A stretch of DNA of 64,000 nucleotides from Cellulomonas sp. KRMCY2 (GCF_000526515.1 NZ_JAGF01000001.1:1-64000); one strand, 5' to 3'; counted from the first letter of the stretch, positions 25,300 to 35,101 are shown. Notes: generated by a model not told the origin, from the sequence alone. Translations and numbers: made by a program.

Positions 25300-27708
25300 C
25301 TAGCGGGCGGAGTTCGGGATACGGGCGAGCTCGGCGGCGAGCCGCCGCGTCGTGCGCCTGCCTCGGACGTAGCCCGCGATCAGCGCTCCGGTACCCCTGA
25401 GGAACCGGCCGTTGACGATCGTGACCATGGACGCGACCATCTCTGTGCTCACGACGCCGTTGGTCATCTTGGCCATGGCGCGGAACGGCATGTTGTAGAG
25501 GAAGAGCAGGTTGAGATCAGGCCTGCCCTTGCGCATCGAGCGCGAGATGAGTCCCCGGAGCACTCGCGCGGCGAGGCGGGCGAACGGGCTGCGCGCGCCG
25601 TGCATCGCGAGCAGCGGCGAGTTGACGCCCAAGGGGCCGGTCGACGCGGGCGCCGGCAGCCCGCGACCCAGCAGGGCGGTGAACTCGGCATCCGACACCT
25701 GCGTCACCGTCCCGCCCTGGTACGACGGCAGATCCCGGCGGTCCACCCTCGGCGCCCCCGCGAGCTGGTGCACGGCGGTCAGCGGCAGGTCGGCGACATG
25801 AGGCCCCACCGCGATCTCGACCGCACGGGACTCGACCTGCCACCGGCTCTGGTCGGCGTCGAAGTGACGGAAGGTGTAGCGGTCGAACGGGATGGTGACG
25901 ACCGCCTTCTCCCCCGGCTCGAGCTGGACCTTGCGGAAGCCCTTGAGCTCCCGGGCCGGGCGGTGCACCCCGATCGGGAGCCGTCGGCCCACGTACAGCT
26001 GGGCCACCTCGGCTCCCGCGCGCTCACCCGTGTTCTGGACCGTGAACGTGGCGCCCGTGCCGTCGAGCGTGAGGTCGGCGTAGGCGAACGTCGTGTAGCC
26101 GAGGCCGAAGCCGAAGGGGAAGAGGGTCGCTGTGCCGGTGGACTCGGTGTAGCGGTAGCCGACGTAGAGGCCCTCGCGGTACTCGGCCGTCTCGTGCTCG
26201 CCCGGGAAGTAGCTGTGGCTGGAAGTGTCCTCGAGGCGGATGGGATACGTCTCGGCGAGCCGACCCGACGGGTTGACGGCACCGGTGAGCACGTTGACGG
26301 TCGCCTCGGCGCCCGCCTGCCCGCCGAGGTAGCCGTGGACCAGCGCGTCGACGTGCTCCAGCCACGGCATCTCGACCACCGAGCCTGCCGCCAGCACGAC
26401 GACGACCCGGCCGGCGACCTTGCGCAGCGCTGCGAGCAGCGCGACCTGGTTGTCGGCCAGTCGCAGGTGGGTGCGGTCGTTGCCCTCGGACTCCCTCGTC
26501 TCGTCGAGGCCCAGGTAGACCAGGCTGACCTCGGCCGACGCCGCCGCATCGAGGGCCTCCGCGACCAGCGCGTCATCGACACCCCCCGTGCGCCGGAAGC
26601 CCTGCGCGTAGCGCACCATCTCCAGCGGCGAGGCGCCGATCGCCTCGAGCGCGGTCGTCAGGCGCGTCGGGTTGACCTGCGAGGAGCCCGCACCCTGGTA
26701 GCGCGGCGTCTCGGCGAAGTCCCCGATCACTGCGACCCGCGTACCGGCGGCGAGGGGCAGGGTCGCGTCGGCGTTCTTGAGCAGGACCTGGCTCGCCTCG
26801 GCGACCCGGCGGGCGAGCGCGTGATGGGCCTCGGCGTCGACGGCGCGGGTCAGCGACGGATCGATCCGCTCGACCAGGCCGCGCACCTCAGCGACGCGGG
26901 CGTCCAGCACGGCCTCGGTGAGTCGGCCCTGCTCGACCGCGGCGAGCAGCTGCCGGGCGGAGTCCAGACCGGGCGAGGGCATCTCCAGCGTCCCGCCGGC
27001 GCGGGCGGCCGCGACGGCGTCGTTGGACCCGCCCCAGTCGGAGACGACCGCACCGTCGAAGCCCCACTCGTCGCGCAGGATGTCCTGCAGCAGGTGGGCG
27101 TTCTCGTGCGCGTAGGTCCCGTTCACCTTGTTGTAGGCGGACATCAGGGCCTTGGGCTGGGCCTCACGAACGACGATCTCGAACGCGGTGAGGTAGATCT
27201 CACGCAGCGTGCGCTCGTCGAGCACGGAGTCGCTGGCCATCCGGCGCAGCTCCTGGCTGTTCGCCGCGAAGTGCTTGGGACAAGCTGACACGCCCTGCGA
27301 CTGGATCCCGCGCACGTAGCCGGCGGCCATCATGCCCGAGAGGTAGGGGTCCTCGGAGAAGTACTCGAAGTTGCGTCCGCACAGCGGGCTGCGCTTGATG
27401 TTCAGGCCGGGCCCCAGGACGACGTCGACGCCCATGCTCACGGCCTCGGCGCCGAGCGCCTCGCCGACCTGGGCCGCGAGCTCGACGTCCCAGGAGTTGG
27501 CGACCGTCGCGGCCGTCGGGAAGCAGGTGGCCGGCACCGAGTCGTTGATCCCCAGGTGGTCGGAGGACCCGACCTGCTTGCGGATCCCGTGCGGGCCGTC
27601 GGAGAGGGTGAGCGAGCGGATGCCCAGGCGCGGCACCGCACGGGACTCCCACACGCTCGCGCCGCTGAGCAGCGCTGCCTTCTCGAGCAAGGTCAGCTCG
27701 TCGGACAT
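25300..27708 (-). CDS. Glycoside hydrolase family 3, cytoplasmic beta-glycosidase type
   Basis: An 802-residue protein in the standard order: TIM-barrel domain (GPHGIRKQVGSSDHLGINDS, LGPGLNIKRSPLCGRNFEYF, nucleophile Asp near residue 223 in GAVVSDWGGSNDAV), alpha/beta sandwich (NADATLPLAAGTRVAVIGDF), fibronectin-like domain (GFGLGYTTFAYADLTLDGTG), plus a C-terminal tail of about 100 residues (YNMPFRAMAKMTNGVVSTEM). There is no signal peptide. It removes terminal beta-linked sugars from imported oligosaccharides. ATG 27708 is the family start; the longer frame upstream runs through the hairpin. Linkage specificity cannot be read from sequence. Confidence 0.95.
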   Translation of the reverse strand: MSDELTLLEKAALLSGASVWESRAVPRLGIRSLTLSDGPHGIRKQVGSSDHLGINDSVPATCFPTAATVANSWDVELAAQVGEALGAEAVSMGVDVVLGPGLNIKRSPLCGRNFEYFSEDPYLSGMMAAGYVRGIQSQGVSACPKHFAANSQELRRMASDSVLDERTLREIYLTAFEIVVREAQPKALMSAYNKVNGTYAHENAHLLQDILRDEWGFDGAVVSDWGGSNDAVAAARAGGTLEMPSPGLDSARQLLAAVEQGRLTEAVLDARVAEVRGLVERIDPSLTRAVDAEAHHALARRVAEASQVLLKNADATLPLAAGTRVAVIGDFAETPRYQGAGSSQVNPTRLTTALEAIGASPLEMVRYAQGFRRTGGVDDALVAEALDAAASAEVSLVYLGLDETRESEGNDRTHLRLADNQVALLAALRKVAGRVVVVLAAGSVVEMPWLEHVDALVHGYLGGQAGAEATVNVLTGAVNPSGRLAETYPIRLEDTSSHSYFPGEHETAEYREGLYVGYRYTESTGTATLFPFGFGLGYTTFAYADLTLDGTGATFTVQNTGERAGAEVAQLYVGRRLPIGVHRPARELKGFRKVQLEPGEKAVVTIPFDRYTFRHFDADQSRWQVESRAVEIAVGPHVADLPLTAVHQLAGAPRVDRRDLPSYQGGTVTQVSDAEFTALLGRGLPAPASTGPLGVNSPLLAMHGARSPFARLAARVLRGLISRSMRKGRPDLNLLFLYNMPFRAMAKMTNGVVSTEMVASMVTIVNGRFLRGTGALIAGYVRGRRTTRRLAAELARIPNSAR

Positions 27709-27752
27709 GGGGTGCCTCTTCCTGTGCGGACGGTGGAGCGGGTCGGTGGACA

Positions 27753-27792
27753 CCGGGATGTCGCGCCCGCACGTGCGGGCCTGACATCCCGG
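27753..27792 (-). terminator. Strong hairpin between two GH3 genes
   Basis: Outer arms CCGGGATGTC (27753-27762) and GACATCCCGG (27783-27792) pair perfectly and enclose a 16-bp perfect palindrome GCCCGCACGTGCGGGC (27765-27780). It sits 18 bp after the membrane-anchored GH3 gene's stop and 45 bp before the next gene. It could terminate or attenuate the minus-strand transcript. No T-run follows, as is common in GC-rich actinobacteria. Confidence 0.7.
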
Positions 27793-27809
27793 CTAGCCGG
27801 TCACGGTGA

Positions 27810-30800
27810 CTAGTCGTTCGCCGTGGGCTGGTCCGCCGGGGCGAAGCGCGGTGTGGTGCCGACGACCGGGATGCCGGCTCGGTTGCGGCGCACCCGGCGC
27901 CACACCATGAAGCCGCCGAAGGCCACCAGGAGCCCGAGGACCACCGAGGTCACGATCTGGACGTACACCCAGACCGGTGGCGTGTAGGTGACCGTCGCGC
28001 CCGGGGCGAGCCCGTTCATGGCGTTGGAGTTGGTGACCGTGAACAGGATGTTGTGGGTCGCGTTCCGGATGTCGCTGACCGCCTTGGCCGACGTGGTGTC
28101 CCCGAAGGACTTCGACGGCTGGAACGTCAGGGTGAGGTCCGTCCCCGCGCTGATGCCCTGGTTCGGGTTCATGTAGGGGTACAGGTTGAAGTCGGAGATC
28201 GCGAAGCCCTCGAAGCCCCACTCCTCGCGGAGCACGTTCGTCATGAGCGGCGTCGAACCACCGGTCCACGTGGCGCCGATCCGGTTGAACGAGCTCATGA
28301 CGCCGCCCGCCCCGATCGTCGTCTGCGAGATCGTGCCGTTCTCGTCCGACACGTACGAGACGTCCATGGAGATGCCCTTGACGGCCATCTCGAACGGCTT
28401 GAGGTACACCTCACGGATGGTCTGCTCGGTCGCCCAGGTGGCGATGCCGTTGTTGACGCGGTTCGTCTCCTGCTCGTTGAGCGCGAAGTGCTTGAGCATC
28501 GTGTAGACGCCCTTCTCCGCCGCCCCGTTGGCGACCGAGGTCAGCATCGAGCCCGAGAGGAACGGGTCCTCCGAGTAGTACTCGAAGTTGCGGCCGCCGA
28601 ACGGGGACCGGTGCAGGTTGGCCGCCGGTGCGTACCAGCCGTTGATCCCCTTGTGCAGCGCCTCGTTCCCGAGCATCGCGCCCATCGCGGCGCCCAGGTC
28701 GGTGTCCCAGGTCTGCGCGATGAGGAACTGCGACGGGTAGGCCACGCCGTTGATCGAGGAGTTGATGAAGGAGGAGAAGCCCGCCGGCCCGTCCGGCTCC
28801 ACCGTCTGCGGCTTGGCGATCGAGCCGATCGCGGCCGTCTGGTACGCGCCGTTGAGCAGCATGCCGGTCATGTCACCGACCGAGAGCGAGTCGAGCAGCT
28901 CGTCCCACTGCGGGTCGTCCTTCGGCAGGCCGCGCAGGTCGACGAGAGCCAGCTCCGACCGCGCGCCGGTCGTGGGCATCTCGCCCTCGAACGCCTCGGC
29001 CGCCGCGTCGGTGTCCCAGGCGGCGAACCCGTCCACGACGGCCTCGCTCGCGACGTAGAGATCCTGCGTGGGCGCCATCGGGAAGGTGCCGGCGAAGTCC
29101 GCTCGCGACATCGACAGGACCTTGCCCTCCGTCGGCTCGGAGCTGAACTGGGCCGAGACGTCGTCGAACTGGTTGGTGACCTCGGCCAGATCCGTCGATC
29201 GGTGGTCGTCGCCGGCGTAGACCACGTCGGAGTCGACCGTGTAGTCGATCGGCTCCGTGCCCGGGGCGACGGTGTGCGAGTCGGTGCGCAGGCTGATGGT
29301 GTAGTCGCCCGCCTCGAGGACGTACGCCTGGTTGACCAGGTGGTCGTAGGACGCCATGTCCTCGACGGCGAGGTCGATCGTCACTGTCTCGCTCGCGCCG
29401 GGCTCGAGCAGGCCGGTCTTGTCGAAGCCGCCGAGCACCACCTCGGCCTTCTCGATACCGCCGGCGGTGTACGGCGCGGCGTAGTACAGCTCGACGACGT
29501 CCTTGCCGGCGACGTCGCCGGTGTTGGTGACCTCGACCGTCACGGAGATGGCGCCGTCCACGTCACCGGCCTCGGTGCCGAGGACCTCCCAGGAGAAGTC
29601 CGTGTAGCCGAGCCCGTACCCGAACGGGTAGACGACGGCCTCGTCGTAGTCGATGAAGCCCTCGGCCGCCGCGGTCTCGTAGTACCGGTAGCCGAAGTAG
29701 ATGCCCTCGGCATAGTTCACGAACGGCGCGTCGGACGTCACCGTCGCGTTGGAGGTCGCGCTCTCGACGGCCGAGACCGGGTAGGACGCCTCGATGTTGT
29801 CGTAGACGAACCCGCCGACGTTGACGAAGGTGGGGTCGGCCGTGAAGTCCGCGGCCCACAGGTCGGCGGTGCGACCCGACGGGTTCACGTCACCGGTCAG
29901 GATGCTCCCGAGCGCGTTGAAGCCCGTCGCGCCCGGAGAGCCGGCCAGCAGGATCGCGTCGATCTCGGGGTCGTCCTGGAGCAGGCCCATCTCGATGGTC
30001 GTCGAGGAGTTGACCACGACGACGACGGTCTCGAAGGAGGCCTTCGCCAGGGCGATGAGGTCCCGCTCGTCCTTGTTCAGCTCGAGCTGGTGCTGCCCGT
30101 CCTCGGCGTTCTCGTCCCAGTCCGTCATGTCCTGCGTGAGGTCGCCACCCTCACCACCCGGGCGACCGATGTAGACGACGGCGGCGTCGGGGTACTGCGC
30201 GAACGAGGCCGACTGCGCCTCGTACTCGCCGATGGGAAGCTCGCCGATGGTGTAGGTCGACGCCTCGGGGTTGTCCATCTCGATGTAGCCGCGCCGGTTC
30301 TCGTCCGCGAAGGCCTCGATAGCGGCGAAGACCTGGTCGTTGACCTCGAAGCCGGCGTTCTCGAGCCCACCGCGGGCGGTCACCGCGGAGTTGGTGTCGA
30401 CCGAGCCGGAGCCGGAGCCGCCGAAGACCGGGTCAGCCGCCGCACGGCCGAGCATCGTGACCCGCGAGCTCGGAGCGAGGGGCAGCGCGCCCGCCTCGTT
30501 CTTCGCCAGGACGATGCCGGCACCGGCGATCTCCTCGACGAGACCCTTGGCCGCCTCGTCGACCTCGTCGATGCTCGCAAAGTCCGAGGAGTAGTACTCG
30601 GTGGCCCAGTCCGCGGACTCGTCCGTGTTCGTGAAGGTGTAGGTGCCGGATCCGAACTGGGACGCGACCCATCCGCCGGCGACGACGAGCGCCACGTTCG
30701 CGACGACGACCAGCACGGTCACCGTGGCGAGCACGGGGATCCAGATCGACAGGTACTTCTTGTTCGACATCGGCGTCTTCACGCGCTCGGCGCTCTTCTT

Positions 30801-30815
30801 CGGTCTGGCGTTCAC
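27810..30815 (-). CDS. Membrane-anchored GH3 with reversed domain order and two anchors
   Basis: A 1001-residue protein. A membrane helix near residues 24-50 (IWIPVLATVTVLVVVANVAL) and another at about 955-980 (VQIVTSVVLGLLVAFGGFMV) would tether both ends, with the catalytic part outside. The alpha/beta sandwich (GIVLAKNEAGALPLAPSSRV) and fibronectin-like domain (YPFGYGLGYTDFSWEVL) come first; the TIM barrel follows (GPAGFSSFINSSINGVAYPS, LHRSPFGGRNFEYYSEDP), with the nucleophile Asp near residue 874 in GFAISDFNLYP. Classical GH3 enzymes have the barrel first; the inverted order is known in some rumen bacteria. GTG 30815 follows AAGGAGAGATGTA. Probably trims glycans at the cell surface. Confidence 0.93.
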   Translation of the reverse strand: MNARPKKSAERVKTPMSNKKYLSIWIPVLATVTVLVVVANVALVVAGGWVASQFGSGTYTFTNTDESADWATEYYSSDFASIDEVDEAAKGLVEEIAGAGIVLAKNEAGALPLAPSSRVTMLGRAAADPVFGGSGSGSVDTNSAVTARGGLENAGFEVNDQVFAAIEAFADENRRGYIEMDNPEASTYTIGELPIGEYEAQSASFAQYPDAAVVYIGRPGGEGGDLTQDMTDWDENAEDGQHQLELNKDERDLIALAKASFETVVVVVNSSTTIEMGLLQDDPEIDAILLAGSPGATGFNALGSILTGDVNPSGRTADLWAADFTADPTFVNVGGFVYDNIEASYPVSAVESATSNATVTSDAPFVNYAEGIYFGYRYYETAAAEGFIDYDEAVVYPFGYGLGYTDFSWEVLGTEAGDVDGAISVTVEVTNTGDVAGKDVVELYYAAPYTAGGIEKAEVVLGGFDKTGLLEPGASETVTIDLAVEDMASYDHLVNQAYVLEAGDYTISLRTDSHTVAPGTEPIDYTVDSDVVYAGDDHRSTDLAEVTNQFDDVSAQFSSEPTEGKVLSMSRADFAGTFPMAPTQDLYVASEAVVDGFAAWDTDAAAEAFEGEMPTTGARSELALVDLRGLPKDDPQWDELLDSLSVGDMTGMLLNGAYQTAAIGSIAKPQTVEPDGPAGFSSFINSSINGVAYPSQFLIAQTWDTDLGAAMGAMLGNEALHKGINGWYAPAANLHRSPFGGRNFEYYSEDPFLSGSMLTSVANGAAEKGVYTMLKHFALNEQETNRVNNGIATWATEQTIREVYLKPFEMAVKGISMDVSYVSDENGTISQTTIGAGGVMSSFNRIGATWTGGSTPLMTNVLREEWGFEGFAISDFNLYPYMNPNQGISAGTDLTLTFQPSKSFGDTTSAKAVSDIRNATHNILFTVTNSNAMNGLAPGATVTYTPPVWVYVQIVTSVVLGLLVAFGGFMVWRRVRRNRAGIPVVGTTPRFAPADQPTAND

Positions 30816-30941
30816 TACATCTCTCCTTGAGTGCGGGCCGGCGATCAGGGATCAGGCGGGATCGGGATCGTTCGCCGCTGCTGCCTGATCAGTCGGTTCT
30901 GTGGCACGGACCGTCGCCGGCGCGAAGCTTCCCCGGGACGA

Positions 30942-31352
30942 CTACTCGGAGACCTCGGTGATCGTGCCGTCCTGGTCGATCTTCCACGTCTGACCCGTGG
31001 CAGCCGACTCGGCGTCGATCGTGTACTCGCCGTCGGTGATCGTGATGGTCCCCTGCACGCGGGCGGCGGCATCCGAGGAGGAGTAGGGCACGACCAGCAG
31101 CCCGTACTTGACCGTCGGCGCCTCGACGTCGCTCGCCAGCATGATCTGGGCCCAGCTGTCGTCCTCGGCCAGCGCGTCGGCGACCGCCTGCCGGGCGTTC
31201 TCGAGGTCCTCCGCGACGTCGACGTCCACCTGGGTGCTCTCGGAGGAGCTCCCCGAGCCGCCGTCGTCGCTGGAGCACGCGGTGAGCCCGAAGGCACCGG
31301 TGACGGCGACCAGCAGCCCGAGGCCGGTGGTCAGCATCGTGTTCGTCTTCAC
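30942..31352 (-). CDS. Small lipoprotein in the GH3 cluster
   Basis: A 136-residue protein. The lipoprotein signal peptide ends LTAC, lipidated Cys about 26, then a Ser/Gly/Asp linker. The mature part (VEAPTVKYGLLVVPYSSSDA, ITITDGEYTIDAESAATGQT) is a small alpha-beta domain without a recognised family. GTG 31352 follows AGAAGGAGCAGAT. It lies between two exported GH3 genes in the same direction; it may bind substrate or accompany the enzymes, which is inference from position. Confidence 0.8.
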   Translation of the reverse strand: MKTNTMLTTGLGLLVAVTGAFGLTACSSDDGGSGSSSESTQVDVDVAEDLENARQAVADALAEDDSWAQIMLASDVEAPTVKYGLLVVPYSSSDAAARVQGTITITDGEYTIDAESAATGQTWKIDQDGTITEVSE

Positions 31353-31441
31353 ATCTGCTCCTTCTGTGATCTGGCTGCGGGCCAACCCCGCGGCCGGTGG
31401 TGCGCACGGGTGGCGGTGAGATCCGCCGGTCCGGTGCCCGG

Positions 31442-31477
31442 GGTGGTGGCCGGCGGTGTGTGCCGCCGGCCACCACC
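31442..31477 (-). terminator. Perfect 15-bp hairpin after the lipoprotein GH3 gene
   Basis: GGTGGTGGCCGGCGG (31442-31456) and CCGCCGGCCACCACC (31463-31477) pair without mismatch around the loop TGTGTG. It begins 16 bp after the stop of the upstream GH3 gene (minus strand) and precedes the small lipoprotein gene by 90 bp. A transcription terminator or an mRNA-stabilising hairpin that lowers downstream expression fits. Confidence 0.78.
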
Positions 31478-31492
31478 TGGTGCTCGCGTCGG

Positions 31493-33874
31493 CTACTCCG
31501 CGATGGACCCCGCGTAGTTCAGGCCGAAGCCGAACGTCCAGTCGTTGCCGGCGGCGTCGACATAGGTCGTCATGTCCTGCCCGACGCCCTCCGACTGTGC
31601 CTCGACGGCGTCCATGTCGAGCGGGAAGCCGATCGGCAGTCGCCCCTGGGGCTCGTGCAGACCCGCCGCGACCGTGAGCGTCGCGAGGTCGCTCACGCCG
31701 AATCCGACCAGAACCGCGTCCGAAGCAGCCTCGAACTCGGCCGGGACGACCGGGTTGTTCGCCTTGACGACGGTGATCATCGGGATGTCCTTCCCGGAGG
31801 CCTCGATCGCAGCGACCGCACGCTCGAACGCGTGGATGTCCGCCTCGTTCGAGATCCGCGAGGTGTTGCCGAAGTAGGACCGGTTCTCCTTCGTGCCGTC
31901 CGCGAGGATGTCGCCACCGATCGAGGTCGTGCGCACGTTCGCGCCGTCAGCGGTGTACGGCGCCCACTGCAGCGACAGCGGGTACCACTGACCGGTCGCG
32001 GCGTCCTGGCCGGACGCGGTGAACGGGTTGCCGTTGTTCGGCGAGCGCAGGCCGACGAGCACCAGGTCGACGTCGGACAGGTCGGGGGCTGTCGCCGAGA
32101 CGACCTTGCCCTCCGCGTCGAGCTCGACGGTGTCGGTGATGACGGTGCCGAAGATCTGCTCGGCCGCCTCGACGCTCAGCGACGGCCCCTCGGTGTAGGT
32201 CGCGGGGCCGAACAGGCTGGCCGCGCCCACGTCGTAGGTGTGCGGGATGTAGACGGTCTTGTCCGACCAGTCACCCTCCGCCGCCTCGGCGATCGTGCCG
32301 TCGTTCTTCACCATCACGACGGACTCGAGCTGGGCGTTGAAACCAGCCTCGATCTTGTCGGCCGAGCCGACCGTCGCCAGGGACTCCTCGAGGTCGACGT
32401 ACGGCGTGTCGAACAGGCCGGGCGCGAAGTACATCGTGAGGATGCGGGTGCCGGACTCGGCCCACCGGGTGTCGGCGTCGACGTCGACGTTGCCGGCCTC
32501 GAACTCCGCCTGCCACATGTCGTAGGCCTCGAGGATGAACTCGGAGGTGTTGACGCCGCCGAACATGTCGATGCCGTTCTTCAGGACCGTGAAGTAGCGC
32601 TCCACGGGGGTCATGCTCTCGGCGCCCCACGCGGTGCCGAGGAAGGCGCCCTCGTCGGTCATGCCCGTCATGACGGCCCAGTCGGTGACGATCGCGCCCT
32701 CGAAGCCGATGTCCTCACGGATCATGCGCATGAGCTCGGTGTTGTACGCGGTGCCCACGACCTGGTCCCCGGCGACGGGGTTGCCGTCCTCGTCCAGCAT
32801 GATCGAGTACGCGGTCATCATCGCGAGCGAGTCCGTCGCGGCGGCGAACACGGACGCGTGGTCGTCGAGACCCTCACCCGGGATCGCGTACTTGCCTACG
32901 TTGGTGTGCGACTCGCGGCCACCCTCGCCCGCACCGTCGCCCGGTGCGTGCTTGATGGTGGTGGGCACGCTGTCCTCGCCGAAGCCCAGGTTGGTGCCGT
33001 CCTCGTCGTAGGTGCCCTGGAAGCCCGTGACGTATGCGGCAGCCAGCTCGGCGGCCAGCTCGGGGTTCTCCCCGAGCGTGCCGGCCACGCGAAGCCAGCG
33101 CGGCTCGGTCGCGAGGTCGATCTGCGGGCTCAGGGCGTTCGAGATGCCCAGCGCGCGGTACTCGTCAGAGACGACGCGTCCGAACTCCTCGACCGTCTCC
33201 GGGGAGAAGGTCGCGGCGAGGCCCAGCACCGACGGCCAGAGCGAGACCCCCGCGCCGGTCTCGATGTAGGCGGAGCCCGACTGTGCCTCGGAGCGCGGGT
33301 CCGAGCTGAAGTTCGCCGGGATGTACGGCTCGTCCGCCGTGGCGATCGACTCGACGTACGCCTGCATCGCGTTGACCCAGGTGACGTTCTCCGTCACGTC
33401 GGAGCCGCCCGCGTTGAGCACGTTGCGCAGCTTGTCCGCGGACAGGTAGGTCTCCTGCGCGTCGGTGAGGCCGTCGGCCGGCGACCGCTCGTGCGAGCTG
33501 AACAGCATCAGCCCGGAGATCTGCTCGACGGTCAGCTGGGACGCGAGGTCGGCGGCGCGCGCCTCGTCCGACTCCCGCCAGTCCTCCCAGACGTCGAGCT
33601 CGGCATTGGCGTTCATGTCCTTGAACGCGTAGGTCGCGCCGTCGATGTCCTCCTCCAGCAGCGTGATGCCGCTGTCGACGCCGTACGACAGGGTCGCACC
33701 GTCACCGGGGTTGTCGACGACCATGAACGTGGTGGTGCCGTCGGTGACCTCGCGCTCGACGTAGCTGTCCGCCGTCGTGGGTTCGGGCGCCGGCGAGCTC
33801 GCCGTGCAGCCTGTCAGGGCGATGGCTGTGAGACCGGCGAGGGCCGCTGCTCCAGCGGTGGGCAGGCGCCTCAT
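31493..33874 (-). CDS. Exported GH3 lipoprotein
   Basis: A 793-residue protein. The signal peptide MRRLPTAGAAALAGLTAIAL ends in a TGC lipobox (Cys23). After a Ser/Pro/Thr linker the TIM barrel contains LSPQIDLATEPRWLRVAGTL, the acidic/His motif TIKHAPGDGAGEGGRESHTN and the nucleophile Asp near 397 (GAIVTDWAVMTG). The sandwich domain follows (DKIEAGFNAQLESVVMVKND) and the chain ends after QGRLPIGFPLDMDAV with a short tail and no fibronectin-like domain. It resembles exo-beta-glucanase-type GH3 enzymes. ATG 33874 follows GGGAG. First gene of the minus-strand series, probably degrading external glycans. Confidence 0.94.
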   Translation of the reverse strand: MRRLPTAGAAALAGLTAIALTGCTASSPAPEPTTADSYVEREVTDGTTTFMVVDNPGDGATLSYGVDSGITLLEEDIDGATYAFKDMNANAELDVWEDWRESDEARAADLASQLTVEQISGLMLFSSHERSPADGLTDAQETYLSADKLRNVLNAGGSDVTENVTWVNAMQAYVESIATADEPYIPANFSSDPRSEAQSGSAYIETGAGVSLWPSVLGLAATFSPETVEEFGRVVSDEYRALGISNALSPQIDLATEPRWLRVAGTLGENPELAAELAAAYVTGFQGTYDEDGTNLGFGEDSVPTTIKHAPGDGAGEGGRESHTNVGKYAIPGEGLDDHASVFAAATDSLAMMTAYSIMLDEDGNPVAGDQVVGTAYNTELMRMIREDIGFEGAIVTDWAVMTGMTDEGAFLGTAWGAESMTPVERYFTVLKNGIDMFGGVNTSEFILEAYDMWQAEFEAGNVDVDADTRWAESGTRILTMYFAPGLFDTPYVDLEESLATVGSADKIEAGFNAQLESVVMVKNDGTIAEAAEGDWSDKTVYIPHTYDVGAASLFGPATYTEGPSLSVEAAEQIFGTVITDTVELDAEGKVVSATAPDLSDVDLVLVGLRSPNNGNPFTASGQDAATGQWYPLSLQWAPYTADGANVRTTSIGGDILADGTKENRSYFGNTSRISNEADIHAFERAVAAIEASGKDIPMITVVKANNPVVPAEFEAASDAVLVGFGVSDLATLTVAAGLHEPQGRLPIGFPLDMDAVEAQSEGVGQDMTTYVDAAGNDWTFGFGLNYAGSIAE

Positions 33875-34358
33875 CGGCCCGCTCCCGGTGACGTCATCTG
33901 GTCAAGCTTCATCGCTCTCTCCTCATTGAGTGTCGGGGACCGATGACTGCCTCCGGACGACGAACGGACGAGGTGGTGTCACCTGTCCGCTCGTGCGTCC
34001 GGTCATGCCGTCACGACCCTGATCGGGGAGGCCGCTCGCCTCGGCTACGCCGTGGTGCGCGCCCTTGTCCGGGGTGCCTGCTTGCTGCTGGTTCGGAGCT
34101 CCCGACAGCGCGTCCGGCCAGTGCACCTGGGTGCTCGGGCACTTCAGCGGCTGGCTGGACGGTCGTTGTCGGGGCGCCGGTCCTGACTCAAGCAGCAGCA
34201 GGAACACCGGTGGTCGGGCGTGGCACAACCTGTCGGTCTGGGCGCACAACCTGCGTGTGCAGCGCCTTGCCGACGTGATCGCTTCATCGCGGTCTGGGGC
34301 CCGGTCGCCGTGGGGCCCCTCGCTGCCCTCGGCCCCGATCAGCGCTCGCCGCCCGTTG
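33875..34358. other. Intergenic region, probable promoter of the GH3 series
   Basis: No gene supported on either strand. It should hold the minus-strand promoter for the exported GH3 gene, but no clear -35/-10 pair or LacI-like operator was recognised by eye. The neighbouring gene at 34359 points the same way. Confidence 0.4.
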
Positions 34359-35026
34359 TCACCCGCTCCGCAGGGGGGCCGCCTTGAGCACGCCCAGCGC
34401 CGCGAGGCTGACCAGTGGGTTGCTGCGGAACCGGCCGGACGGGCCCCATTCGGCATAGCTGTGGCGGCTGACCACGCGATCGGCGACGGGAGCGTTCGGT
34501 ACCTCCGGCGGGAAGCCGCCGTCGGGGAGCAGCTTGGACTCCAGCGGGGCCAGCGCATCGGCACATCGCGGGTCGCCGATCCGTCCCAGCTCAGCCATCA
34601 CCTGCAGGGCGAACAGCACGTCGTAGAACTGGATGGGGTAGTGGATCCGGTCCGGATCGCGTTGCCGTCCATCGAGGCACAGTGGCGGACCCGGTCGTCC
34701 TGGCCCGGGTAGGTCACCGTCAGGGGCGGCTCCAGGAAGTGCTCGGAGAAGAACCAGTCGTGAACGCGGCGCACCAGCGACCGCAACGCCTCGTCGCCGG
34801 GCGGGTAGTCGATCAAGGCGAGGCAGGTCAACGTCCAGTGCGGGCCCCGCCACTTGCGGTAGGCATGGTGGAGGGTCTTCTCGTCCTGCTCGAAGACGCG
34901 CAACAACGCGCGTGCGATGGGTGAGCAGGGGATCCGCGCCCGCAGCGCCCGGACGTCAGCTGCCTCGGGTGACCTTCCCGCCAGGAGCTCAGCCGCTCCC
35001 TGGGCCGGCTCGGCCGATCGCTCCAC
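34359..35026 (-). pseudogene. Helical-repeat (prenyltransferase/cyclase-like) protein, frameshifted near 34665
   Basis: From GTG 35026 the frame reads VERSAEPAQGAAELLAGRSP, then TLHHAYRKWRGPHWTLTCLA and LIDYPPGDEALRSLVRRVHD up to RHCASMDGNAI. It continues one frame over as IHYPIQFYDVLFALQVMAEL, GRIGDPRCADALAPLESKLL and HSYAEWGPSGRFRSNPLVSL. Repeats of the YP.Q..DVL.AL / DPR..DAL..L type suggest an alpha/alpha toroid like squalene-cyclase repeats. No catalytic motif was seen. The shift is not in a homopolymer, so real decay is more likely here. The start is uncertain. Confidence 0.6.
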
Positions 35027-35101
35027 TAGGCTTCCGGCTGGTTCGACTCCCCCACCTCCACTCCTGTGACCGACGCCGACGCGGTCGCATGAAGGGAAGC
35101 C

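Noticed and set aside
27810-30815. Long plus-strand frame (28053-30830) opposite the anchored GH3
   Set aside because: Shadow frame with low-complexity Arg/Val/Gly composition; the minus frame has full GH3 motifs.
35040-35063. GGTTCGACTCCCCCACCTCC, similar to the boundary core
   Set aside because: It lacks two bases of the core, has no palindrome 109 bp upstream and no hairpin 60 bp downstream. Possibly chance or a very old relic; not counted as a unit.
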